Shown: in pieces, positions 53,070-64,000 of the stretch
How positions within the stretch are numbered: position 1 is the first letter of the stretch
How the letters are laid out: each line of letters starts with the position of its first letter
Source of the DNA: Echinometra lucunter
Lineage: Eukaryota; Echinodermata; Echinoidea; Camarodonta; Echinometridae
Assembly (NCBI GenBank): GCA_029962745.1
Contig: CM057154.1
Span: 21,737,585 to 21,801,584 of the forward strand
DNA: 64,000 bases
Direction: 5' to 3'
Program-made: the position numbers and the translations under genes
Notes under the pieces: generated by a model
Database searches by the model: none
What the model was told of the DNA's origin: nothing
Seen by the model: the letters and a program-made list of their open reading frames with translations, nothing else

Positions 53070-55815
53070 CATGTTAAAAAACAAAACGTTTTTTCAACTT
53101 TGGCACTGACCTGGTTAATTAAAGTTACGTGCGGGGTAAGGCAAGGATGTCCGTTAAGTCCACTCCTTTACATCATGGGTAGTGAAGTATTAAGTCTTAA
53201 AATTAGAAAAGACCCCTTCATAAAAGGAATAAAAATAAACAATACAGAAATTAAATTTAATGCTTATGCGGATGATAAGGTATTATATCTCAAAGGCCGT
53301 AATGATCTATTCAGAGTTTTAGACATTCTAGAAAGATTGAAATGAAATGTCTCTCTGGCTTAGCTGTTATCAAAAATAAATCCAAGCTACTAATTTTAGG
53401 TTATTATAAAGTTTATCCACCAGACATACATATAACTAAGTTTTATGAGGCTTGCACCTTACAACGATTAACGGGTATCACCACTTTTCTAGGTGTACAA
53501 TTTTCGGTGCTTTTGAAAGACACTTTTGAATTAAATTTTATACCCAAACTTCAAAAAATAAAAAATATCTTGCGTACTTGGTCAATGAGAGACTTAACCC
53601 CCTTTGGAAAAATTACCATAGTAAAATCATTGGGAATATCTCAATTGATTTATTTACTTTCTGTCCTTCCACAACCGCCTGAATCCTTTATAAAAGAGGT
53701 CGAATCTTTACTTTTCAAATTCATTTGGAATGGAAAGCCTGACAAAATAAACCGTAAAACTTTAATTGGGGATTATGTGGAGGGAGGTTTAAAAATGTTA
53801 CATTAATACCCTCAATTATTTCGGGCTTAAAGATAGCTTGGGTTAAACGTCTGCTTGATGAAAGTAATTATTGGCAATGGAAATGTTTTTATGAACACTA
53901 TTTGGCTCCATTTGGAGGAAATCTTTTCTGGTACAGTAATATTAACAATGATGATGCTAGTATATCTTCAATCAAAAAAACATTTTCATCCGGGAAGTTG
54001 CCCAGGCTTGGGCCTCCTTAACGCTTAATACGCAAATTAATATTTCTCGATGCAGACGACAAAGTATATGGAATAACACTCTGATTCGTGTTAATGACAG
54101 TGTTGTTTATAAAGTCGTGGTACGACAAAGGTATAGTAACACTATCGGACCTTCTTGATGGAAATGGTAATGTTTTGAACTTTTTTGAATTAAAAAAAAG
54201 AAATACAAATTTGAATGTAATTTAGTAGAATTTTATTCCGTTAAAACAGCTATTCCCCTTAATTGGAAAAAATTATCCCTGAAAGTGAAGAAGGTTTCCT
54301 AACATCTCAAGAGACAATGATTAAAAATATAATGAAGGTGATGAAAGTGTGTCGGTATATTCATAGATTAAGAGTTGAACAAATTTTTAAACCCCCTAAA
54401 TCAGTAGATAAATGGAATTGTCTGTTGAATACTCCAAACTTAGACTGGGCGAAAACTATCAGGGCATGTTTATCAACACATATCCGTTATTTTCAGTTTA
54501 AGTTAATTCACCGTATACTTGGTGTAAATAAGGATCTTAACCCTAATCAGGCTGGGCTTTTTGAGTAATGCTATACCGGGGGGGGGGGAGGACAGATTCC
54601 ACCCCCGCCCTGAAATCTCGGCCGTCGATCGCGCGTTCACGCCGAAAATCGGCACCCTTGACGTAATCTACCAATTTCCGTAGTTAAATTTTACGAAGTA
54701 ATTCATTAGGTAATTAATTATGCTAATTTATGCGTAAATCAGACTTTTTGCTATAAATCACTAGATTAAGCTCCAAATAGTCTTATTTTTGTTGTAAATA
54801 CTCTTTGTAGTGTTGTTAACAAGTATACATGAAAAAAAAATTGGAATCAAATGTAATTTCTTATGTATTTCGTTGTTTTTGAAATTTCTTATGTATTTCC
54901 TTGTTTTTCGACTTTTTGTTTTTTCTTGTTTTTTGACGAAATTCGTCGGCAATACTATTTGGATCATAACCAGACTAAAACTAATTGATTTTGATCATTA
55001 ATAGTAAAAATAATCATACATTTATGAATTTTTGCTGGAAAAACACAATTTGTATTGGATTTGTACATGAAATCACGTTTTTGAGCAATTTTCGATCCGA
55101 CATGCGAGTACAAAATATTGCGTAACTTCGGAACTGCGTACCCAGACGTCACGAATTCGGTCTCAAAAGATGCGCGAGATGCTACAGAAAAAAGTCATGC
55201 AGCGTCGTGGCGACATCTAAGCGCGTTGCGGACATATCGCGCGAAACGTCTAGGGGGTGGATTCCACCCCCCCCCCCCCAGCCTTTTTAGGGTCAAAACA
55301 TTAAACATTTCGAATTCTGATTTATGCTCATTTTGTTATAAATCTGAAGAAAGCACAGAACATTCATTTTGGGACTGCCCAGTCATCAAAAGGTTTATTG
55401 TGGACGTCCAACATTTCATCTTAGATGATAAAGTTATTCTGAGTAAAAAAAATTCTTGTTTGGATTTTATGGAAATGCCGCAATTCAATTCAATTTCGTC
55501 ACCTTACATGCCAAATATTATATATTTTCCTCCAAATGCAAAAATAATGTATTATCAATTAACTCCTTCAAAAGCATGTTAAGATATTATCGCTCTCTTG
55601 AACAGTACATATATTATGTTAAGAATAATAAATTCATTTCCTTTGATAACAGATGGAAGAATATTATTTTGCTGTAAACTTGTATTATGACATAATGTCC
55701 TTTATATTACTATCAGCATGATTATGTTTATTTGGTTTTATTGTTTATACGAATATGTATATTTTCTGTTATGTTGTAAAGTCAGAGAAAGAATTGAATA
55801 AAGATATATCTTGAA
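53070..55815 (+). mobile_element. LINE (non-LTR retrotransposon), 5'-truncated, decayed, split by an insertion
   Basis: The plus strand carries the reverse-transcriptase core GVRQGCPLSPLLY near 53130 and the catalytic NAYADD at about 53260, then a frame change at 53342, then TFLGVQF and WNGKPDKINR (53480-53760), further broken frames to 54540, and finally the terminal zinc-knuckle region LCSFC..TEHSFWDC (55320-55380). The 3' end is GAATAAAGATATATCTTG followed by A residues. The order is that of an L1/Tx1-type ORF2 lacking its endonuclease. It has several frameshifts and a 750-bp insertion at 54540. It is inserted in the unit D TLR upstream region in the sense opposite to the receptor. Confidence 0.85.
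54540..55293. mobile_element. Inverted-repeat DNA element inside the LINE
   Basis: It splits the LINE frame between a VNKDL stretch and the TLNISNSDLCSFC stretch. The termini ACCCTAATCAGGCTGGGC and CAGCCTTTTTAGGGT are inverted repeats. Next to them are poly-G and poly-C runs and two ATTCCACCCCC motifs. GC-rich TCGATCGCGCG and ATATCGCGCGA patches flank an AT-rich middle. No protein recognised. Confidence 0.72.
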
Positions 55816-56037
55816 AAAAACAACTGGTTACAATAAAAAATAAAACATATTACGGTATCTGATTTTCAAGCAATGGGGGGAAATTAGAGAATGGCCCTTT
55901 ATCACGTTTATATGAAATGATGAGCTTGGATGCTTTGTTTGAAGTCAGGTTTTTCTTCATACAGAACCTCTCTTTATTTCCAATATCTAGATTTCTTCAA
56001 GTTTTATAAAAAATGAATCTATATTTGTCATATTTTG

Positions 56038-56045
56038 CCAATCCA
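56038..56045. other. Empty target site of the CCAATCAA hAT-like element
   Basis: The backbone ATTTGTCATATTTTG, CCAATCCA, GAAAATTTGCATGTTTA aligns on its two sides with the left and right flanks of the elements at 14988 and 33451. One copy of the 8-bp site is present and no element, which is the pre-insertion state (or a very precise excision). Confidence 0.85.
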
Positions 56046-56333
56046 GAAAATTTGCATGTTTATACTGCAACTAGAAATATCACTGAAGGTGATTAATACC
56101 CCCGCCTCAAAGTGTGTGCCAAATTTAATGAGCATTGCTCTCAAAATGAGGAAGTAGTTAGATCAGATTTAATGAAAAATACATGTTCGATTTCTTCCAC
56201 AATCGGGGTCGCACTTTGGACTATGTAATGTGCAGTCGCCTTAACAAAATTCAACTGAGCAACCTCACCTACCAAGCACCATAGGCAAAATGAAAGCCAA
56301 AATGGAAACCAAGATAAAGAGTAAACATTCTAA

Positions 56334-56508
56334 AGGGATGGCGCTATACAGGGGGCGGAGGCTTTTATTACAGAGTTTGGCCAACTCGGCCCCAGCAGTG
56401 CACAACATGGCACATATTGCTTTGTTAGGCAAGCACAATACAAAAGAAATTGTAACCCACTGAAAACGAGTTGGCTAAACTCTGTTATAAAGGGCTCTGA
56501 CAGGGGGT
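56334..56508. mobile_element. Foldback MITE with CAGAGTTTGGCCAACTCG arms
   Basis: Inner arms ATTACAGAGTTTGGCCAACT at about 56378 and GAGTTGGCTAAACTCTGTTA at about 56470 are inverted; outer sequence CTATACAGGGGGCGG and CTCTGACAGGGGG is less clearly paired. Non-coding. Confidence 0.6.
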
Positions 56509-56638
56509 AGGAGTGGGCGTCCTCTGTGGTTTTTCAAGTGATCAAAAGAAGAGGAAAAAACAGGAAAAAAGAAGAAGAAGAAGAAGAAGAAAGAAAGAAA
56601 GGAAAGTATTGGGAAGAGACAGCAGGGGCATGTAACTA
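56509..56638. repeat. Purine-rich (AAG)n tract
   Basis: AGAAGAAGAAGAAGAAGAAA at about 56570-56600 and flanking A/G sequence. No gene. Confidence 0.8.
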
Positions 56639-58168
56639 AACACAACAAAAAAAGTAACTTCACCCCTAAACAAAATGCTGTAACTTTTCAACGAAGAGGT
56701 TTTGAGCAAAATGAATTGGCATGAATGTTCCTACACTAATTTACCAACTTCTGTGAGAAAATGAGATTGATCCGTCGAGTCATGCGTGAGTGAGCAGGCA
56801 CTAAAGGAAAAATGTCACGTTTTAAAATTCACAAGCATCATATCATGACTTTGAGTCAAGGATATCGGAACACATTTCAAGTTTTCAGCGTTTGAAGGCA
56901 TGCACCATGAATTTCATGTGCTTCCCAACATACCAAATGACCTGAGGGCCAAATTTCACGCTTGAGTGAGCACAAGGTTAAAATCTTTCGCGCGGTAAAT
57001 TTGATCTAATGCAAAGCAATTCGTGTTTTGGACTGGTGTTTGCAACTTTTGCAATTGATACCTATTAATACACGGTTGAATGAACACGTAATAAAAACAA
57101 AATATCACCGTATTAAAATTTTCAAGTAGTTATTGCTTTATTTTTGTGCACTAAAAATCATATTGATAACATTTTTAGCATGTTTATATGACCGGTGTAC
57201 ATGTATCAATGATCCCGTGGCATTTTCATGGAAAGTTCACGCTTCAGTGAGCACGTGGGACTGGAAAAGTTCATTTTTCACTTATGGACCAAAACTCAAT
57301 TGCTTAATTTGGGTAACCATCATAAGTCTTTATGGGGAGTTCATCTGATTTGATTTTCATCGAAATCCCGATCTCTTACGCTTCAATGAGCAAAAGAGAC
57401 GAGAAAATTATGAAAATGAGAAGAAAGTTTAGCACTTTGTCCCTGCTCCGTGCCGCACTGGATACTTAATTTGACGTAAGATCCTCTTAGCTAGTGACTT
57501 CAGGAAGATATGTCCCAACTTTCATGAAAAAACTCTCTGTAGAATGAACAATAATCAACCAAAAATAGGCCAAATTTCACTTTTGTTAAACTCTGCTCCC
57601 TTACTGTACATATTGTCAATGGGGGAGGAAACAAAACGTGAAATGCGGCCTATTTTCATTAATGATTATTGTTCATTCTAATGTGAGTTTTTTCATGAAA
57701 GTTGGCATATATCTTCCTGAAGTCACTAGCTAAGAGTTGCAAACACCAGTCCAAAACACGAATAGCTTTGCATTAGATCAAATTTACCGCGCGAAAGATG
57801 TCAAAACTGCAGTTTTTGCAATTTTCACCTTGTGATCACTCAAGCGTGAAATTTGGCCCTCAGGTCATTTGGTATGTTGGGAAGCACATGAAATTCATGG
57901 TGCATGCCTTCAAACGCTGAAAACTTGAAATGTGTTCCGATATCCTTGACTCAAAGTCATGATATGATGCTTGTGAATTTTAAAAAGTGACATTTTTCCT
58001 TTAGTGCCTGCTCACTCACGCATGACTCGACGGATCAATCTCATTTTCTCACAGAAGTTGGTAAATTAGTGTAGGAACATTCATGCCAATTCATTTTGCT
58101 CAAAATCTCTTCGTTGAAAAGTTACAGCATTTTGTTTAGGGGTGAAGTTACTTTTTTTGTTGTGTTTA
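56639..58168. mobile_element. Large foldback element, 1.5 kb, arms over 400 bp
   Basis: The left arm starts AAACACAACAAAAAAAGTAA and is matched for more than 400 bp in inverse by 57735-58168, ending TTTTTTTGTTGTGTTT. A second inner pair (57478-57600 and 57615-57745) includes CTTCAGGAAGATATGTCCCA. The unpaired middle (57050-57470) is unique. TA lies at both borders. Non-coding; the long arms indicate fairly recent insertion. Confidence 0.87.
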
Positions 58169-58269
58169 TAATTTGTTCATTTAAAACGGAAGTTATCTCA
58201 CCTGTGGGTGATCTTGCCCCGCCCTTATCACTATACCCTGGCACCTCCCTGGAATATTCTCAATCGCTC

Positions 58270-59458
58270 TTAAAGGGAAAGTCCACCCCAGAAGTTTCAC
58301 TGTTTTAATAAAAGGAGATGATTTTGAACAGTATTAAAAAAGAAATGAGCAAAATCGGTCAAAGAATAAGAAGATTACACTCATTTACATTTTCTAGTAA
58401 ATTATTCTCGGCTCTGCAAATTGGCACTGATGACATCATATGCGAGCAAATCTCCATTCACTTTGTACATGAAATTTCACATTTTTGCAATTTTCTTCGA
58501 AGTTACACATTTTCTCACCCCACAGTCAAAGTATGTTATGTAAAAAGCAATTCTTCTGAACATACATTGACTATGGGGGTTAGAAAATGTGTAACTTCCA
58601 AGAAAATTGAGAAAATGTGAAATTTCATGTACAAAGTGAATGGAGAGCTGCTCGCATATGATGTCATCAGTGTTGCCAATTTGCAGAGCCGAAAGTAATT
58701 TATTAAACTAGATGAATCCTCGACCGCGCGCGGTCGAAATTTATGCCTCCGCAATTGCCAGGTCAGAAATATATGGCACATTCATGGTGATTTTCTTTTT
58801 AATTTTCATGTATATAATGACCTCTATGACCTTTGACCTTTGACCTCGAGACCCAAAAATCTAATCAGATCATTGCCCCTCCCATATGCATACATGAACC
58901 AAGTTTGAAGTTGATCCGTCAAACTGTTTTTGAGATATCGCGAGAACGAACCATTTCTATGTACATAATGACCTCTATGACCTTTGACCTTTGACCTTTG
59001 ACCTTGAGACCCAAAATCTAATCAGATCATTATCCCTCCCATAAGCATACATCAGCCAAGTTCGAAGTTGATCCGTCAAATGGTTGTTGAGTTATCGTGA
59101 GAACGAACCATTATTATGTACATAATGACCTCTATGACCTTTGACCTTTGACCTTGAGACTCCAAAATCTAATCAGATCATTATCCCTCCCATATGCATA
59201 CACGAGCCAAGTTTGAAGTTGATCCGTCAAACGGTTCTTAAGTTATCGCGAGAACGAAAACGGGACAGACGGACGGACGGCCCGAAAACATAATGCCTCC
59301 GGCAACCACCTACGGTGGGCGGAGGCATAAAAATGTAAATGAGTGTAATTTTCTTATTCTTTGACCGATTTTGCTCATTTCTTTTTTAAAATGCTGTTCA
59401 AATTTAACTCCTTTTATTGAAACAGTGAAACTTTTTCAGTGGATTTTGCCTTTATTAA
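58270..59458. mobile_element. Foldback element with TTAA ends, interrupted
   Basis: The left arm TTAAAGGGAAAGTCCACCCC to about 58540 is paired with 58555-58707 and 59329-59458 in inverse (GTAAATGAGTGTAATTTTCT, TGACCGATTTTGCTCATTTC). The right arm is cut by a Helentron-like element at 58708-59328. Ends resemble the TTAA element at 48163. Confidence 0.87.
58708..59328 (-). mobile_element. Helentron/pearl-like element, reverse orientation, nested
   Basis: Reading the minus strand, it ends with the perfect hairpin GACCGCGCGCGGTC, then GAGGATTCAT and CTAG, just like 21610-22665. The other end has the CGGAGGCAT hairpin and a (GTCC)n stretch. About three to four 150-bp core units contain TGACCTTTGACC. 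It is inserted in an A/T run of the foldback element, whose left arm gives the uninterrupted sequence. Confidence 0.82.
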
Positions 59459-59489
59459 ATGAAAATAGCAATCCATCCTTAAGGGGATA

Positions 59490-59745
59490 GAAAAAGAAGG
59501 CCGTATTCTCCAGGGACACACAATGGACCAACCTCACCTACTGAACACCACAGGCAAAATGAAAGTCAAAATGGAAACAAAGATGACTTTATAATTTTAA
59601 CAATTTTCATTTACTGTTCTCTACTGCCTAAATTAAAACAGCACTCTGTTTTCAATTGATTTACTTGAATACAAAGAAAGTCCACAATTAAGGTACAAAG
59701 TTTTACTTTAGACTGATCAATTGATCAATTTCTTTAGAGGACTTC
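59490..59745. repeat. Degraded copy of the TLR upstream region (unit E fragment)
   Basis: TCTCCAGGGACACACAATGG, then GACCAACCTCACCTACTGAA, and onward to ACAAAGTTTTACTTTAGACTGATC follow the order of 49500-49740 in unit D. The AG border of the candidate first exon is present on the minus strand, but the GTAAAT donor is not. No receptor sequence is near. A shorter related piece (AGCAACCTCACCTACCAAGC) is at 56256-56320. Confidence 0.65.
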
Positions 59746-59929
59746 TGTTTCACTTTGAATATTAGTTTTAACAGATATGCTAAACTGTTATCAAAGAAAG
59801 AGAAAGAGAGGGAGAACAACGCATTAAAAGATGGAAGTTAGATACATGTAATGAACAAAACAGAGGGAAATGATGAAAGTCTCTGCCACATATGCCAAGC
59901 TATGATGGAAAGACATTTTATTCAAATAA

Positions 59930-60180
59930 TTTCAAATACTTTCTGACCCAATGACCTTTGACCTACACGATCTCCTGAAGGTGATGCATATTAGTACCGA
60001 GTTTGAAGTTCATACCTCAAATGGTTCTTGGGATATCGTGTTAACGAGGGTAACACCTGAAATTTCATATACTTGACCTCTGTGAACTTGACCTTTGACC
60101 TACATACCCCAAAATATGGTAAGATCGTCTACCTGAGGTGATACATAGTAGGACCATGTTTGAAGTTCATACCTGCATGC
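59930..60180. repeat. Two diverged 110-120-bp repeats with TGACCTTTGACC
   Basis: AATGACCTTTGACCTACACG at 59950 and ACTTGACCTTTGACCTACAT at 60086, each followed by GAGGTGAT..GTTTGAAGTTCATACC. They are related to the core repeat of the Helentron-like elements, without recognisable ends. Confidence 0.65.
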
Positions 60181-60229
60181 AGTGGCGTATCTACGGGGGT
60201 AGGGGGCAAGTATCCCGGGCGGCGGAAAA

Positions 60230-62040
60230 AACGAAAAAGAGAAAAAGAGAAAAAAGGGAAATGAAGAAAAATCATATTTTTAATGGATTTAGATACACCA
60301 TTTTCAAAGGTTAAACATTTAAAATAAATCTAATAAGGGCGGCACCTGGAGGGGGGCGTAATAGTGGCGTAACTACAGGGGGGCACGTGCGAGGCTGGCA
60401 AAATAAAAACAAGAAGAGAAAAAAGAAGGAAAGAGAAAAGAAAGGCCGGGGAAAACAAGGAAAAGGAAAATGGTACATTGGGAAGTGCTCCCTTGCTTCG
60501 CTCTCGAGCATTTTAGTAACTTAACCAATGCCGATGCTATATTCTTATGACAGGAATCAGTTTGCATCTTGTGTCTCAATCTGATTTCATAGTCTGCTAC
60601 TGTTCCACTCATAGAATGTTATTAATATAACTACATCTGGATTTCACTATAAGAAATTTACCTAAAAAAGGCCCCTTTCCGTAGATATTGGTCTAGAAAC
60701 CCCCCCCCCCCCCAAAAAAAAAAAACCCATCTCTTTGTTTGCCAGCTCGCTACTCTCGCTAGTAAAAGCAAGAAACAAGATGATTTAGAGCATGGCAATC
60801 AGCTTATTTCAGAAGCGAATTAGCAAAGTATTATAATATTTGGGCAGCGAGGAGGTTCACAAAATTAAAAAAAAAAACAATCTATTGTATTTTGCTGACA
60901 AATCCATAAATATACGGTATATAATAATAATAATATTAATAATAATAATAATGATAACAAAAAAATAAAATATATACATATATATATTTGTGCGTGTATG
61001 CGGGGGGGGGGGGCGTCGCTGGCTTTGCTCGCTTGTAAAAACAGATTGGTTTTGGACAATGAGCAAGGTACCTTAATGGATTCATATTCAGCATACAAGG
61101 GATCGAATAGATTATTTATACACTGTATATTTTGATGGCAAAATAACACTTCTACAATGAAAAAAAAGAGTATGCCAATATTTTTTCCTCGCTCCCCGTG
61201 TTCGCTTATTAAATAATTTGTTTAATCCTTTTTTAAAGCAAACAAATTGGGCGCTTGAGGTGATCAAATAAATAATTTAGATGGTTCATATGCTCACAAT
61301 GTAATTTATTGAAGGGGTTACTAAAATTCCTCGCTGGCTTCGCTCGCTCGTAATGGATAGAGAAATGGTGGTTTTGGACAGAAAGCACTAGACCACGGAC
61401 GTGCTTAAATGGAGTCACTGGCAGCGAGGTGACTAGATATTTGATTGAAATATCATATAGGCCTATAGTGGTCTAATAATGTATTTCAGTAATAAAATAA
61501 CAAGCCTTTTATTGCAAAGAAAGTTGTCATTATCAGCTAGCTCATTTCACTTGCTTGCAAAATTTTTAAAAATGATGGTATCTAGCAAGATGCGTCATTC
61601 TTCCAAAATTTTTAAATCCTTCACGTCCCCAAAGACACCTTGGTTCGTGATTACTGTCGTAATTGTTAACATGATAAAAATAACCACACACACCCGCACA
61701 AACTCGGTGCCTCGGCCGTACGCAGCAGGGGAGCAGGGTGGAGGTTGCCCCCCCCCCCCGGAAATTTTGAATACTTAACATTTTCTTACTGAAAATTGTA
61801 AAAAAAGTCCACTAAAAAGTGTGTACCAGATCCTTCAATTTCAATTTTAAAAATGCAAAAGCGCCCTCATGACCAGCTCGGTAGCTTCGCTCCCTCGCTT
61901 TCGTGTTTCTTTGAAAATTTTACGTGCTTTGCCCCCCCCCCCGGAAAAAGTTTCTGCATATGGCCATGCTCAGTACCCCCCCCCCCCCTCTCTCTCTCTC
62001 CCCATGCGTTAACCCACAGTACGCCACTTGGGCACAAAAA
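60230..62040. repeat. 1.8-kb tandem duplication, copy 1
   Basis: It repeats at 62041-63850 with a shift of about 1800-1810 bp and near-identity; differences are mainly homopolymer or short-repeat lengths plus rare substitutions. Inside are hAT-like ends (AGTGGCGTAACTACAGGGGG at 60364, CAGTACGCCACTTG near 62025), CTCGCTGGCTTCGCTCGC modules, (AAT)n at 60925-60955, and poly-C runs. No host gene. The plus-strand ORF at 61479-61778 is repeat sequence. Confidence 0.93.
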
Positions 62041-63850
62041 ACGCAAAAGAGAAAAAGAGAAAAAAGGGAAATGAAGAAAAATCATATTTTTAATGGATTT
62101 AGATACACCATTTTCAAAGGTTAAACATTTAAAATAAATCTAACATCTAATAAGGGCGGCACCTGGAGGGGGGCGTAATAGTGGCGTAACTACAGGGGGG
62201 CACGTGCGAGGCTGGCAAAATAAAAACAAGAAGAGAAAAAAGAAGGAAAGAGAAAAGAAAGGCCGGGGAAAACAAGGAAAAGGAAAATGGTACATTGGGA
62301 AGTGCTCCCTTGCTTCGCTCTCGAGCATTTTAGTAACTTAACCAATGCCGATGCTATATTCTTATGACAGGAATCAGTTTGCATCTTGTGTCTCAATCTG
62401 ATTTCATAGTCTGCTACTGTTCCACTCATAGAATGTTATTAATATAACTACATCTGGATTTCACTACAAGAAATTTACCTAAAAAAGGCCCCTTTCCGTA
62501 GATATTGGTCTAGAACCCCCCCCCCCCCAAACCCATCTTTTTGTTTGCCAGCTCGCTACTCTCGCTAGTAAAAGCAAGAAACAAGATGATTTAGAGCATG
62601 GCAATCAGCTTATTTCAGAAGCGAATTAGCAAAGTATTATAATATTTGGGCAGCGAGGAGGTTCACAAAATTAAAAAAAAAACAATCTATTGTATTTTGC
62701 TGACAAATCCATAAATATACGGTATATAATAATAATAATATTAATAATAATAATGATAACAAAAAATAAAATATATACATATATATATTTGTGCGTGTAT
62801 GCGGGGGGGGCGTCGCTGGCTTTGCTCGCTTGTAAAAACAGATTGGTTTTGGACAATGAGCAAGGTACCTTAATGGATTCATATTCAGCATACAAGGGAT
62901 CGAATAGATTATTTATACACTGTATATTTTGATGGCAAAATAACACTTCTACAATGAAAAAAAAGAGTATGCCAATATTTTTTCCTCGCTCCCCGTGTTC
63001 GCTTATTAAATAATTTGTTTAATCCTTTTTTAAAGCAAACAAATTGGGCGCTTGAGGTGATCAAATAAATAATTTAGATGGTTCATATGCTCACAATGTA
63101 ATTTATTGAAGGGGTTACTAAAATTCCTCGCTGGCTTCGCTCGCTCGTAATGGATAGAGAAATGGTGGTTTTGGACAGAAAGCACTAGACCACGGACGTG
63201 CTTAAATGGAGTCACTGGCAGCGAGGTGACTAGATATTTGATTGAAATATCATATAGGCCTATAGTGGTCTAATAATGTATTTCAGTAATAAAATAACAA
63301 GCCTTTTATTGCAAAGAAAGTTGTCATTATCAGCTAGCTCATTTCACTTGCTTGCAAAATTTTTAAAAATGATGGTATCTAGCAAATTGCGTCATTCTTC
63401 CAAAATTTTTAAATCCTTCACGTCCCCAAAGACACCTTGGTTCGTGATTACTGTCGTAATTGTTAACATGATAAAAATAACCACACACACCCGCACAAAC
63501 TCGGTGCCTCGGCCGTACGCAGCAGGGGAGCAGGGTGGAGAGGTTGCCCCCCCCCCGGAAATTTTGAATACTTAACATTTTCTTACTGAAAATTGTAAAA
63601 AAAGTCCACTAAAAAGTGTGTACCAGATCCTTCAATTTCAATTTTAAAAATGCAAAAGCGCCCTCATGACCAGCTCGGTAGCTTCGCTCCCTCGCTTTCG
63701 TGTTTCTTTGAAAATTTTACGTGCTTTGCCCCCCCCCCCCCTTCCCCGGAAAAAGTTTCTGCATATGGCCATGCTCAGTACCCCCCCCCCCCCTCTCTCT
63801 CTCTCTCCCCATGCGTTAACCCACAGTACGCCACTTGGGCACAAAAAACG
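62041..63850. repeat. 1.8-kb tandem duplication, copy 2
   Basis: Near-identical to copy 1. Compared with copy 1 it lacks some A, AAT and C repeat units (for example at 62520 and 62740), has a longer C run at 63730, and changes GATGCG to AATTGCG near 63386. Confidence 0.93.
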
Positions 63851-64000
63851 CAAAAGAGAAAAAGGAAAAGGAGAAAACGAAGAAAAATTATAATCTTTAA
63901 GGGATATGCGCCCCCTCCCCATCCGCAGGGTCAATGCATAAGAAATTGAGGTTTTGAGGGTTGAAAATGCCACATTTTTCTAGAGCTCAGCCACTTTGTT
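63851..64000. other. Start of a third, divergent copy, then unassigned sequence
   Basis: CACAAAAAACGCAAAAGAGA leads into AGGAAAAGGAGAAAACG and then leaves the 1.8-kb repeat. No gene is visible before the window ends. Confidence 0.6.

Larger units (their letters stand above)
38066..56160. repeat. TLR segmental duplication, unit D (expanded by insertions)
   Basis: It carries the 3' flank, the intact TLR at 40844-43528 and an upstream region whose backbone pieces can be followed through many insertions: 48845-49780, 52379-52566 and 55905-56160 match 14016-14640, 14640-14780 and 14855-18070 of unit A. It is the most diverged unit outside the receptor 3' half. Confidence 0.8.

Noticed and set aside
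61479..61778. 99-residue ORF duplicated at 63276-63575
   Set aside because: Near-identical only because it lies in a recent 1.8-kb duplication; it crosses poly-C tracts and repeat modules and has no domain.

Overview
This window looks like nuclear DNA from a marine deuterostome invertebrate, most likely an echinoderm and probably a sea urchin. That call rests on two nearly complete Toll-like receptor (TLR) genes, each with its whole coding sequence in one uninterrupted exon, arranged as a local tandem family with dead relatives. The surrounding DNA is AT-rich, full of microsatellites and poly-C/poly-G runs, and packed with non-autonomous transposons. No prokaryotic gene organisation, rRNA, tRNA or CRISPR array was seen. 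Species is not determined.

Layout. 1-8340: satellite and minisatellite DNA, poly-C repeats, two decayed non-LTR retrotransposon fragments and foldback elements; no host gene seen. 8349-56160: four related units in the same orientation, each originally a minus-strand TLR gene plus its flanks. Unit A (8349-20186) has a TLR pseudogene that has lost its TIR half. Unit B (20187-29686) has an intact 891-residue TLR (25097-27772). Unit C (30753-38065) keeps only about the first 13 codons of a TLR, followed by a full upstream region. Unit D (38066-56160) has an intact 894-residue TLR (40844-43528) and an upstream region swollen by insertions. 56160-64000: large foldback elements, a degraded further copy of the TLR upstream region, and a recent 1.8-kb tandem duplication.

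The repeated units act as natural empty-site controls, so several insertions can be read directly: hAT-like elements with 8-bp target duplications (CCTGGGAG, CCAATCAA, GTACCTGG, GTTGTGAT, TTGTTGAT), a Helentron/pearl-like element with about six 150-bp repeats, a small inverted-repeat element carrying a broken THAP zinc-finger fragment, and a MITE family with GGGG...TTTCAT ends. A 65-68-bp segment with splice-like borders lies 1.6-6 kb 5' of every TLR start. It is proposed here as a shared non-coding first exon.

The two intact receptors are predicted to be single-pass membrane pattern-recognition receptors (signal peptide, LRR ectodomain, one LRRCT, TM, cytoplasmic TIR). Their TIR domains differ at only 2 of 159 residues while the outer LRRs differ strongly, so the pair appears to combine a common signalling module with divergent recognition surfaces. 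All assignments come from reading the sequence by eye; no database search or alignment program was run.
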